DNA from: an uncultured Oscillospiraceae bacterium | GTDB taxonomy: Bacteria; Bacillota; Clostridia; Oscillospirales; Oscillospiraceae | Length of the DNA: 5,900 bases | Assembly: GCA_937915075.1 (NCBI GenBank) | Contig: CALDMA010000344.1 | Span: 1-5,900, forward strand | Direction: 5' to 3' | Shown: piece by piece, positions 1-5,828 of the stretch | Numbering within the stretch: the first letter of the stretch is position 1 | Layout: each line of letters begins with the position of its first letter | The notes under the pieces: model-generated | The model's database searches: none | The model's input: the letters and a program-made list of their open reading frames with translations, nothing else | Told to the model about the DNA's origin: nothing | Position numbers and translations under genes: made by a program

Positions 1-3000
1 AGTTCCTGTTCCAGACGCGCAGAGCGGCGTGGGGCGTCAGGGAAGAGACGCAGGCGGCGAGGGGGCAGAAGTTCTCGATCGAGACGCTGCCGGACGGCAA
101 AAAATATGTCCGCGCCGACAGGCAGGTCATCTTCGGAAATGACGCCGAGTCATGGAGCGAACAGCTTGAACGGTATATCAACGGAAAAATCCGCAACGGT
201 CAGGACGTTGTGCTCATTGGCGCAGACGGCGACGAGCTGCGGCTGACAGCGACGTCGGCGGGAAAGCTCAGCGACAACCACACGAGCGACGGCCGCACCA
301 TGAGCGACACGGCTTATGAGCGGAAGGTCAACGCGGCAACGCACATTGACGAGCTGGCGGAAACGTCGCTCCGGGGCAAAAAGACGGTCCGTGATAACGA
401 CGCCCGCCATGGCGACATGGCCAGTAGCGGGTGGAATTACCGGACTGCTTATTTCATGGACTTCGACGGGAAATACTATGAGGTCACAATCTCGGTCGCA
501 CGGAACAGCAGCGGGAGCATGGTCTATAACATTGGGCAAATGCAAGAAAGAAGCATTCCCCAAATTGACGGCTCTTCCGCTGCAAGCAGCGGCGCTCTGC
601 GGGGGAACGCTTCTTCTGGTACCAAGGTATCAGAAGATGGCGGCTCTGTCAAGCAAAAGTTTTCCCGCGAACTTGACAGCGACGGGCGAGAGCTGACGGA
701 AGCGCAGCAGGAGTATTTCAAGGACAGCAAGGTACGGGATGAGGACGGGCGGCTGCTTCCAGTCTACCATTCGACTTACTCGGAAGATTTTACAGTGTTT
801 GACCGTGGAAAGCTCGGAGAAAACACCGACGGGAACGCCACGGATGAGAGCCTCGCGGCAACCAGCCACATTGGTTTTTGGTTCAACACGGAAGACTTGA
901 GCAGAAACTCACGTCTTGGCTCCCGGGCGGAAAATGCCTATCTGAATATTACAGACCCGTTCGACGCCGGAAGTCTGGATCAGCTGACATCCCGCATGAA
1001 CCAGTTTGAAGGAACACCGATTGAACGTGGAGAAGCCTTTGCGGACTGGCTGCGTGGGGAGGGCTATGACGGTGTCGTCCTCCGGGATGACGAGTTCGGC
1101 GGGACAAGTTATGTTGCACTGGAGCCTAATCAAATTAAACGTGTGACGAACCAGAGCCCAACGTCTGACGCTGACATCCGGTTCTCCCGCGAGCTGAGCA
1201 TCGACCGGCTCAACGAGGAAAATGACCTTTTGCAGCAGACGATCGAGGGCTTCCGGGAGAGCGGGGAGACGACGGGTGCTGTCAGCGAGCAGGACGCGGA
1301 GAAGGTCGCGAAGAAGATCATCAAAGAGTACAGCGGCACGATCGCAGCGGACGACATTTCCGGCGACGTGCGGGAGCTGTCCGGCATGATCGCGCGCGGA
1401 GACTGGGACGCGGCCAAAGCGAAGGCGACGGAAATCTCGCAGGGCGTCATCAACAGCGCACTGGCCGAGAGCGAGGGCTACGCCGAAAACGCGGAGCTGT
1501 ACAAGGAGATCAAGAAGACGCTCCGAAACGAGAAGATCCTGATTTCGCGCGAGGCGAGCCGGGACATCCCGGACTACAACCAGTGGCGCAAGCAGTATTT
1601 CGGGCGGCTGAACGTCAAAATCGCGGACGGGGACACGGGCGTCAGCGGCGTGGACGCGGTCTATGAGAGACTGAGCGGAAAATATCCGGGCATTTTCAAA
1701 CCGGGCGCGCTCGCAGAGTCCGACGCGCTTTTGTCTATCGCGGACGCGCTGGACAAGATGCGTCCGGAGCTTTCGAACCCGCACAGCTACTACATGACCG
1801 AAGCGACAGAGTACTGCGCGAACGAGCTCATCAATCTGCTTGCCGGAGACCGGATGAAGCAGGCGGCCCCACAGGCGGCCGAGCGGATCGAAACACTCAC
1901 GAGCGAGGGCAGGACGCGGACGCAGGAAGCGCTTGACAAGCTGCGCGAGGCATACGGGACGATCAAGCCCGGCGAGAATCCTTCGCGCGAGGTCGCCTTG
2001 CCGAAGAAGACGAGCGAGCGAAAGTATCTCTCGCAGACGGTGCGGACGATCCTTGAATCGAACGTGACGCCGGATGCGGCGCTGCCGACCATCGAGCAGG
2101 CGGTGCTCGACGGGGATTTCTCGTACACCCGGTACGCAGACAAGGCGGCCATCGAGGACGCGAAGGGAACGATCCAGAACAAGGGCTGGGCGACGGCGCT
2201 GACGGACTGGTCGAAGGCGGCGGACAAGGGTATCATCAGCAAGAAGAACACGGCCATTGGCTGGGCGCTTTACAACAACGCTGTCAACGATGGCGACATG
2301 AATACGGCTATGGACATCCTCGGGAAGATCGTGACGCAGCAGCACAACGCGGCGCAGGCGGTACAGGCGACGCGGCTCCTGAAAAAGATGTCGCCGGAGG
2401 CGCAGCTGTACCAGGTCAGCCGGTCGGTCGCGAACATTCAGGAAGAGCTCAAGCGGCGATACAAGGACAAGGCCCCGAAGCTCAAGATCAACGAGGAATA
2501 CGCCGAGGAATTTCTTAACGCGAAGACCGACGAGGAACGCGACGCAGCCGGTGAAAAGCTGTTTCGGGACATCGGACAGCAGGTCCCCACGACATTCCGC
2601 GACCGCTGGAACGCGTGGCGGTATCTGGCGATGCTCCTGAACCCGCGCACGCACATCCGGAACATCGCCGGAAACTTCGGGTTTGCGATCCCGGTTGCCA
2701 TAAAGAACGTGACGGCGACGGGCATCGAGAAAGCCGTCTCTGTTGTGAGCGGCGGAAAAATCGAGCGGTCAAAATCGCCCGTTCTGACGAGCAAAGCCGG
2801 ACGCGCGCTCCTTCAAGAGGGCTGGGCGGACTACAAGAACGTTGCCGACGAAATCTCGGCCGGTAGGAAATACTCCGACAGCGCGATGCAGAACCAGCAG
2901 GTCGAGGCCGGACGCAGGATCTTCGGCAACACGAGATTCCAGACATGGAACAAGACCGGCGGTCGGCTGCTGGAAGCGGCGAGAAAGGGAAACAGCAACG

Positions 3001-4601
3001 CGCTCGAAATCGAAGATGTGTGGTTCTCCAAGCCACATTACGCGTTTGCATTTGCGCAGTATTGCAAGGCGTCCGGCGTCACGGCGGAGCAGGTCAGAAA
3101 CGGGACGGCAGACGAGGTGAAGCTCTTTAAGGCAAGGACTTACGCCATCAAGGAAGCGCAGAAAGCGACGTACCACGATACGAACGCATTCAGCGAGTGG
3201 GTCAGCGGCTTGGGTCGGTACGACGGCGAGAACACGTATGGAAGGGCGGCCAGCGTTTTGCTCGAGGGCGTTCTTCCGTTCCGCAAGACCCCGGCGAACA
3301 TTCTGGCGCGCGGCGTGGAGTATTCCCCGCTCGGTTTCCTGAACGGCCTGAAAAAAGCCATGTTTGACGTCCGCAAGGGCAACAGCACGGCGGCAGAGGC
3401 CATCGACAGCATTTCGGCCGGCCTGACCGGTACGGGGCTCCTCGGACTTGGCATTTATCTGGCGGCGCAGGGCGTTGTGCGCGGCCTCGGGGCCGGAGAC
3501 GACGACGAACGGGAATTTGCCGATCTTCAGGGCCAGCAGGACTACTCCATGATCATCGGCGACCAGAGCTATACGCTCGACTGGCTCGCGCCGGAAGCGC
3601 TGCCGTTCTTTATCGGCGTCAATCTGTACGAGGAAATGCAGACCACGGGCGACGGCGTTACGCCATCGGCGATACTGAACGCAGTAAAGAATGTCTCTGA
3701 GCCGCTGCTGTCCATGACGTGCCTGCAAAGCCTGAACGACATATTCAGTTCGATCGGCTACGCGTCGCAGGAGGGACTGAGCGGAATGACGAACGCAATC
3801 GCAAGCGCGGCGACCAGCTATCTGACGCAGGCGATCCCGACGATCCTCGGTCAGGCCGAGCGGACGGCGCAGGCGGACAGAATGACGACGTACACGGAGA
3901 AAAACAGCTTCCTGACGGGCGACATGCAGTATGCGCTCGGTAAGGCGAGCAGCAGAACGCCGGGCTGGGACTACAACCAGATCCCGTATATCGACGCATG
4001 GGGCAGACGCGAGACGACGAACTCCGCATTCGTCCGAGGCATGAACAACTTCCTGAACCCGGCGTATGCCTCGACGATCGAGAGCAGCGACATGGAGAAG
4101 GAGCTTGAACGGCTTTATGGCGAAACGAGCGCTTCGGCGGTGTTCCCGTCTCGCGCGGCGAAGTATTTCAATGTGGACGGAAAGCGAGTCGACCTGACGG
4201 GCGAGCAGTATGTCACGTATGCGACGGAGAAGGGGCAGACGTCCTACAAGCTCGTCACGGAGCTCGTCGGGACGGACTACTACAAGAAGGCGGATGACGC
4301 GGACAAGGCCGAAATGGTCTCCATGGTCTACGAGTACGCAAACGCCATTGCGAAGACGAAGGTCAGCGACTACAAGCTCGACGGATGGGTCGCGAAAGCG
4401 GCCGACGCAGAGAAATACGGCGTGAGCCTTGCGCAGTACATCCAGTTCCGCACGACCGCAGACGCGGACGGGAACGGCAGCGTCACGCAGGAGGAGGCGG
4501 CCGCGGCGGTTCGAAAGCTCGGGCTCAAGAGCAAGGCGGCAAAGGCGAAGCTCTGGCAGAGCTGCAACGCGCAGTGGAAGCCGGAAAGCAATCCGTTCTA
4601 A
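1..4601 (+). CDS. Giant phage polyvalent protein with ADP-ribosyltransferase domain (5' partial)
   Basis: The reading frame is open from position 3 and its start lies outside the window; 1532 residues are visible (residue 1 = bases 3-5). The GTG at 210 is internal, not a start. Domains in order: a barrel-like polyvalent-protein-associated domain (about residues 24-205, with FDGKYYEVTISV); an ART-PolyVal-type ADP-ribosyltransferase (about 219-396), with LTEAQQEYFKDSKVRDEDGR, catalytic-type H256 in YHST, GFWF, YDGVV and YVALEPNQIK near its end; a charged helical region (about 397-860); a conserved LNPRTHIRN motif (879-887); a hydrophobic helix (about 1138-1163); and a C-terminal EF-hand-like loop DADGNGSVTQEE (1487-1498). 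Proteins of this build occur in phages and prophages of gut Clostridia. Role inferred: a virion or ejected protein whose ART modifies a host target by transferring ADP-ribose from NAD+. The ART assignment is fairly sure; the role of the rest is unknown. Base composition drops between about 421 and 1190. Confidence 0.88.
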   Translation, partial: FLFQTRRAAWGVREETQAARGQKFSIETLPDGKKYVRADRQVIFGNDAESWSEQLERYINGKIRNGQDVVLIGADGDELRLTATSAGKLSDNHTSDGRTMSDTAYERKVNAATHIDELAETSLRGKKTVRDNDARHGDMASSGWNYRTAYFMDFDGKYYEVTISVARNSSGSMVYNIGQMQERSIPQIDGSSAASSGALRGNASSGTKVSEDGGSVKQKFSRELDSDGRELTEAQQEYFKDSKVRDEDGRLLPVYHSTYSEDFTVFDRGKLGENTDGNATDESLAATSHIGFWFNTEDLSRNSRLGSRAENAYLNITDPFDAGSLDQLTSRMNQFEGTPIERGEAFADWLRGEGYDGVVLRDDEFGGTSYVALEPNQIKRVTNQSPTSDADIRFSRELSIDRLNEENDLLQQTIEGFRESGETTGAVSEQDAEKVAKKIIKEYSGTIAADDISGDVRELSGMIARGDWDAAKAKATEISQGVINSALAESEGYAENAELYKEIKKTLRNEKILISREASRDIPDYNQWRKQYFGRLNVKIADGDTGVSGVDAVYERLSGKYPGIFKPGALAESDALLSIADALDKMRPELSNPHSYYMTEATEYCANELINLLAGDRMKQAAPQAAERIETLTSEGRTRTQEALDKLREAYGTIKPGENPSREVALPKKTSERKYLSQTVRTILESNVTPDAALPTIEQAVLDGDFSYTRYADKAAIEDAKGTIQNKGWATALTDWSKAADKGIISKKNTAIGWALYNNAVNDGDMNTAMDILGKIVTQQHNAAQAVQATRLLKKMSPEAQLYQVSRSVANIQEELKRRYKDKAPKLKINEEYAEEFLNAKTDEERDAAGEKLFRDIGQQVPTTFRDRWNAWRYLAMLLNPRTHIRNIAGNFGFAIPVAIKNVTATGIEKAVSVVSGGKIERSKSPVLTSKAGRALLQEGWADYKNVADEISAGRKYSDSAMQNQQVEAGRRIFGNTRFQTWNKTGGRLLEAARKGNSNALEIEDVWFSKPHYAFAFAQYCKASGVTAEQVRNGTADEVKLFKARTYAIKEAQKATYHDTNAFSEWVSGLGRYDGENTYGRAASVLLEGVLPFRKTPANILARGVEYSPLGFLNGLKKAMFDVRKGNSTAAEAIDSISAGLTGTGLLGLGIYLAAQGVVRGLGAGDDDEREFADLQGQQDYSMIIGDQSYTLDWLAPEALPFFIGVNLYEEMQTTGDGVTPSAILNAVKNVSEPLLSMTCLQSLNDIFSSIGYASQEGLSGMTNAIASAATSYLTQAIPTILGQAERTAQADRMTTYTEKNSFLTGDMQYALGKASSRTPGWDYNQIPYIDAWGRRETTNSAFVRGMNNFLNPAYASTIESSDMEKELERLYGETSASAVFPSRAAKYFNVDGKRVDLTGEQYVTYATEKGQTSYKLVTELVGTDYYKKADDADKAEMVSMVYEYANAIAKTKVSDYKLDGWVAKAADAEKYGVSLAQYIQFRTTADADGNGSVTQEEAAAAVRKLGLKSKAAKAKLWQSCNAQWKPESNPF
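657..1196 (+). other. ART-PolyVal ADP-ribosyltransferase domain inside the giant CDS
   Basis: This segment encodes the ART domain of the giant protein. Seen directly: the entry helix with KVRDEDGRLLPVYHST, where H256 matches the first catalytic position of H-Y-[E/Q] ADP-ribosyltransferases; an aromatic strand GFWF; YDGVVLRD; and YVALEPNQIKRV, where E374 or Q377 could supply the third catalytic position. The segment closes with the DADIRFS motif, the usual end of this domain in phage polyvalent proteins. It is bracketed by near-identical linkers KFSREL (657-674) and RFSREL (1179-1196). The domain looks intact. Its target cannot be read from sequence. Confidence 0.75.
4461..4496 (+). other. EF-hand-like calcium-binding loop near the C-terminus of the giant protein
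   Basis: The 12 encoded residues DADGNGSVTQEE match the canonical EF-hand loop: D at 1, D at 3, N at 5, G at 6, S at 7, hydrophobic V at 8 and E at 12. They are followed by a helix rich in A, K and R. Only one loop is seen, as in dockerin-like or single-loop phage variants. Calcium binding is inferred. Confidence 0.6.
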
Positions 4602-4607
4602 GGAGGG
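4601..4607 (+). promoter_or_regulatory. Ribosome binding site overlapping the giant gene's stop codon
   Basis: AGGAGGG begins on the last base of the TAA stop of the giant gene and lies 6-7 bases before the ATG at 4614. It fixes the start of the small helix-turn-helix gene and indicates translational coupling within one operon. Confidence 0.85.
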
Positions 4608-4613
4608 ACGGCG

Positions 4614-4802
4614 ATGAAGTACAAGTATTCGGTATCACAGCTGGAGGCAATGAGCGCGTCGCCGTGGCTGACAGACAGGGAGAGGCGGGTCTTCTCGCTG
4701 TACTATCAGCGCGGCTGGGCCATTGAGGACGTCGCGGCAGAGCTGGACGTTTCGCGCGGGACGGTCAACAACGACCTGCGCTCGATCCGTGGGAAGGTTT
4801 GA
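4614..4802 (+). CDS. Small sigma-region-4-like helix-turn-helix protein
   Basis: This is a 62-residue protein. After a short N-terminal part (YSVSQLEAMSASPWLT) comes a sigma-70 region 4 / LuxR-type helix-turn-helix, about residues 21-57. It shows DRERRVFSLYYQRGW, then a first helix EDVAAELD, the turn VS and a recognition helix GTVNNDLRSIRGK. Such domains bind DNA at -35-like sites or operators. The start is set by an excellent AGGAGGG site; the gene begins 12 bases after the giant gene's stop and is followed by a strong terminator, so it is the last gene of the late operon. Small proteins of this kind are common in Clostridia prophages. Role inferred: a phage transcription regulator. It is too short to be a complete sigma factor because it has no region 2. 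Target unknown. Confidence 0.85.
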   Translation: MKYKYSVSQLEAMSASPWLTDRERRVFSLYYQRGWAIEDVAAELDVSRGTVNNDLRSIRGKV

Positions 4803-4817
4803 ACGAAAATTGAGCAG

Positions 4818-4864
4818 AAAACGCCCTGAGTTTGTCCTTGATCTGGATAAACTCAGGGCGTTTT
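4818..4864 (+). terminator. Strong intrinsic terminator of the giant gene / HTH operon
   Basis: A 16-bp perfect stem pairs 4818-4833 with 4849-4864 (core ACGCCCTGAGTTT / AAACTCAGGGCGT). It can extend by a G-U and three more pairs into the interior, leaving a 7-base loop. The 3' arm ends in a run of five T (4861-4865). It begins 15 bases after the HTH stop codon. The A-rich left flank means it might also stop leftward transcription. Confidence 0.93.
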
Positions 4865-4883
4865 TGCTTTACGATATAGCTGT

Positions 4884-4895
4884 GGTTGGCCAACC
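4884..4895. repeat. 12-bp perfect palindrome upstream of the small phage gene
   Basis: GGTTGGCCAACC is its own reverse complement. It lies between the terminator and the next gene, 29 bases before its ATG. I see no convincing -35/-10 pair around it. It could be an operator half-site pair or chance; function not known. Confidence 0.4.
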
Positions 4896-4924
4896 TCAAA
4901 TTCATTATGAAAAGAGGAACCACT

Positions 4925-5314
4925 ATGGCAGAATTTGCGAGCAGAGGCGTAGCGAACGCCGGCCTTACGACGGGCATCATCGGTTCGGCGCTGGGGCTGC
5001 TGAACGGCGGCGGTCTCGGACTTCTTGGTGCGCGTGATGGCACGTGCAGCGAGGACCACACCGTAAACCGGTACGAGCTGGAGCAGTCTCAGGAGATCTC
5101 GAAGCTCAAGAGCGACATCGCGCTTCGCGATGCGAACACGTACCAGGACCAGAAGATGCTCGAGATGTACAAGTACATCGACGGCAAATTCAACGTCTTC
5201 GAGGCGCGTCTGGCGGAGCAGGCCGTGCACAACCAGAGAACGCAGGACAGCCAAAATGGTATGGAAAAGCCCCGCCAAGGTGGTGAATCGGCGGGGCTTT
5301 GGAAACAGCTTTGA
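4925..5314 (+). CDS. Small phage protein, glycine-rich N-terminus plus coiled coil, C-terminus apparently truncated
   Basis: A 129-residue protein. ATG 4925 is chosen because AGAGGA (4913-4918) is well spaced before it and because the family characteristically begins MAEFASRGVANAG; upstream TTG 4886 and ATG 4907 lack a suitable site. Residues 10-36 are hydrophobic and glycine-rich (GLTTGIIGSALGLLNGGG), possibly membrane-contacting or an assembly segment. Residues about 50-105 are a charged helix likely to form a coiled coil (NRYELEQSQEISKLKSDIAL, then NTYQDQKMLEMYKYIDG). From memory, relatives in Clostridia phages are longer and continue past this point. Here the homologous part ends near residue 110, and the last 19 codons run through a GC-rich hairpin, giving a low-complexity tail. 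Function unknown; a structural or assembly role is a guess. No clear promoter is visible between it and the terminator upstream. Confidence 0.75.
   Translation: MAEFASRGVANAGLTTGIIGSALGLLNGGGLGLLGARDGTCSEDHTVNRYELEQSQEISKLKSDIALRDANTYQDQKMLEMYKYIDGKFNVFEARLAEQAVHNQRTQDSQNGMEKPRQGGESAGLWKQL
5266..5300 (-). terminator. GC-rich hairpin, possible bidirectional terminator at the 3' end of the small phage gene
   Basis: AAAGCCCCGCC (5266-5276) pairs perfectly with GGCGGGGCTTT (5290-5300) around a 13-base loop. On the minus strand the stem is followed by four T, on the plus strand by three, so termination is modest in both directions and slightly better leftward. The hairpin sits inside the last codons of the plus-strand gene. 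Leftward it would end a transcript from the minus-strand promoter at 5361-5389. Confidence 0.6.
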
Positions 5315-5324
5315 AGCAGTTTCC
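5301..5324. repeat. Imperfect palindrome downstream of the small phage gene
   Basis: GGAAAC (5301-5306) pairs with GTTTCC (5319-5324), then an A/A mismatch, then GCTT (5308-5311) with AAGC (5314-5317). The stop codon of the small phage gene is in its centre. It could be an RNA stem within the candidate minus-strand RNA or a dyad operator. Confidence 0.5.
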
Positions 5325-5360
5325 GAATCGCTGCACTTTTGGGAGGTTCGGAACATGTCT

Positions 5361-5389
5361 ATTATACCATGCGTGGAAGAATGAGGCAA
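5361..5389 (-). promoter_or_regulatory. Minus-strand sigma-A-type promoter with extended -10
   Basis: Read on the minus strand: TTGCCT (5384-5389), a 17-base spacer, then TATAAT (5361-5366), preceded by TGG, which completes the extended -10 TGnTATAAT. The -35 matches TTGACA at four of six positions. Initiation is expected near 5354-5356, leftward. Confidence 0.6.
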
Positions 5390-5395
5390 GAATCC

Positions 5396-5437
5396 GTGTG
5401 CATTTTTGTGTGCATTTTGGCCGAAAAAGTTGCACAC
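5396..5437. repeat. GTGTGCATTTT tandem direct repeats with an inverted GTTGCACAC copy
   Basis: GTGTGCATTTT occurs at 5396-5406 and again at 5408-5418, a 12-base period, and TGCACAC in inverted orientation follows at 5431-5437; GCAAAATG at 5444-5451 also mirrors the CATTTTG part. The cluster lies about 115-155 bases from the ssrA 3' end. Spaced short repeats beside an attachment core are what arm-type integrase sites look like, but this is inference. The stretch 5315-5551 otherwise contains no supported protein gene. Confidence 0.5.
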
Positions 5438-5513
5438 GAGAACGCAAAATGCTGCGTTGAAAAGCAGGGTTACAGCGGCTGCGAAACTGCTGAAATTCCG
5501 ATAAATACTAGAA

Positions 5514-5544
5514 AAATCCCGCAATCACTAGGATTGCGGGATTT
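5514..5544 (-). terminator. Intrinsic terminator of ssrA
   Basis: On the minus strand a 13-bp perfect stem (5532-5544 with 5514-5526, core ATCCCGCAATC / GATTGCGGGAT) encloses a 5-base loop and ends in five T (complement of 5512-5516). It begins 7 bases beyond the encoded CCA of tmRNA. The plus-strand side also has T-rich sequence (ATTTCTTGATTT), so it may be weakly bidirectional. Confidence 0.88.
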
Positions 5545-5551
5545 CTTGATT

Positions 5552-5579
5552 TGGTGGAGGCGGGGGGAGTTGAACCCCC
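5552..5579. other. Probable phage attachment core in the ssrA 3' end
   Basis: The T-arm and 3' acceptor half of tmRNA form a well-known target for tyrosine-recombinase phages and islands. Phage-type genes lie immediately to the left, on the 3' side of ssrA, where an insertion that regenerates the tmRNA end would place them. The second att copy and the integrase are not in the window, so the exact core cannot be fixed. Confidence 0.45.
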
Positions 5580-5777
5580 GTCCGAAAACAATTTGACAAC
5601 AGTATCTCCGGGCGCAGACGGTTATTTACATTCCCTCACCGTGACGGAAGCCGTCATCCTGCACGGTTTGGTAGCTTCATGATGCATGGTACGCGCAAAG
5701 CTTAACGTACACACGGTCACCACTCAAATCACACCCGAGCCCGGCTCGTGGTCCTTCCGGGGCGGATGGGCCGCTAA

Positions 5778-5828
5778 TTAAGCAGCAGCCAGAACGATGT
5801 TATCGTTGTCAGTTAAATTGAAAGTTGC
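5778..5828 (-). other. tmRNA tag-peptide reading frame
   Basis: On the minus strand the only frame without an early stop before the alanine-rich end begins at GCA (5826-5828), the likely resume codon. It reads ATFNLTDNDNIVLAAA and stops at TAA (5778-5780). The resume position is inferred from length and from the usual alanine resume codon. The tag ends LAAA rather than the usual LAA. Confidence 0.75.

Larger units (their letters stand above)
5265..5354 (-). ncRNA. Candidate small RNA of about 90 nt at the prophage edge
   Basis: A minus-strand promoter with a consensus extended -10 lies just to the right, and a GC-rich hairpin with four T closes the left end, so a discrete RNA of about 90 nt is predicted. 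It would contain a 5' CCTCCC stretch (minus strand of 5341-5346), an imperfect stem from 5301-5324 and the terminator hairpin. No ribosome binding site with a credible ORF follows the promoter. The RNA would be antisense to the last about 50 bases of the small phage gene. I do not recognise a known RNA family. The ends are inferred. Confidence 0.4.

Noticed and set aside
210..212. GTG as the start of the giant gene
   Set aside because: The frame is open leftward to the window edge, and the upstream codons (KFSIE, NDAESWSEQLERYING) belong to the same domain.
909..2654. Long minus-strand ORF of 581 codons opposite the giant gene
   Set aside because: It mirrors the GC-biased codon pattern of the plus-strand gene, is rich in R, L and V with no recognisable domain, and lacks a ribosome binding site. 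The plus frame has clear domains.
2769..3728. Minus-strand ORF of 319 codons
   Set aside because: A shadow of the giant gene for the same reasons; no motif and no start signal.
4865..4924. A promoter for the small phage gene
   Set aside because: No -35/-10 pair with 16-18 base spacing could be found; TATAGC and CATTAT have no partner.
5396..5451. CRISPR-like repeats
   Set aside because: The repeats are only 11 bases, nearly contiguous and two in number, with no spacers.
4853..5524. Minus-strand ORF of 223 codons across the small phage gene and the intergenic region
   Set aside because: It overlaps a recognisable plus-strand gene and a terminator, and shows no domain. A faint similarity of its beginning to integrase C-terminal tails is too weak to call a remnant.
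5552..5580. A separate tRNA gene suggested by the T-arm and CCA
   Set aside because: There is no anticodon arm at tRNA distance; the matching 5' acceptor half is about 350 bases away with the tmRNA GTTTCGAC signature.
5339..5596. Plus-strand ORF ending WWRRGELNPRPKTI
   Set aside because: That ending is the well-known false translation of the antisense of a tRNA or tmRNA 3' end; the stretch is ssrA and its terminator.
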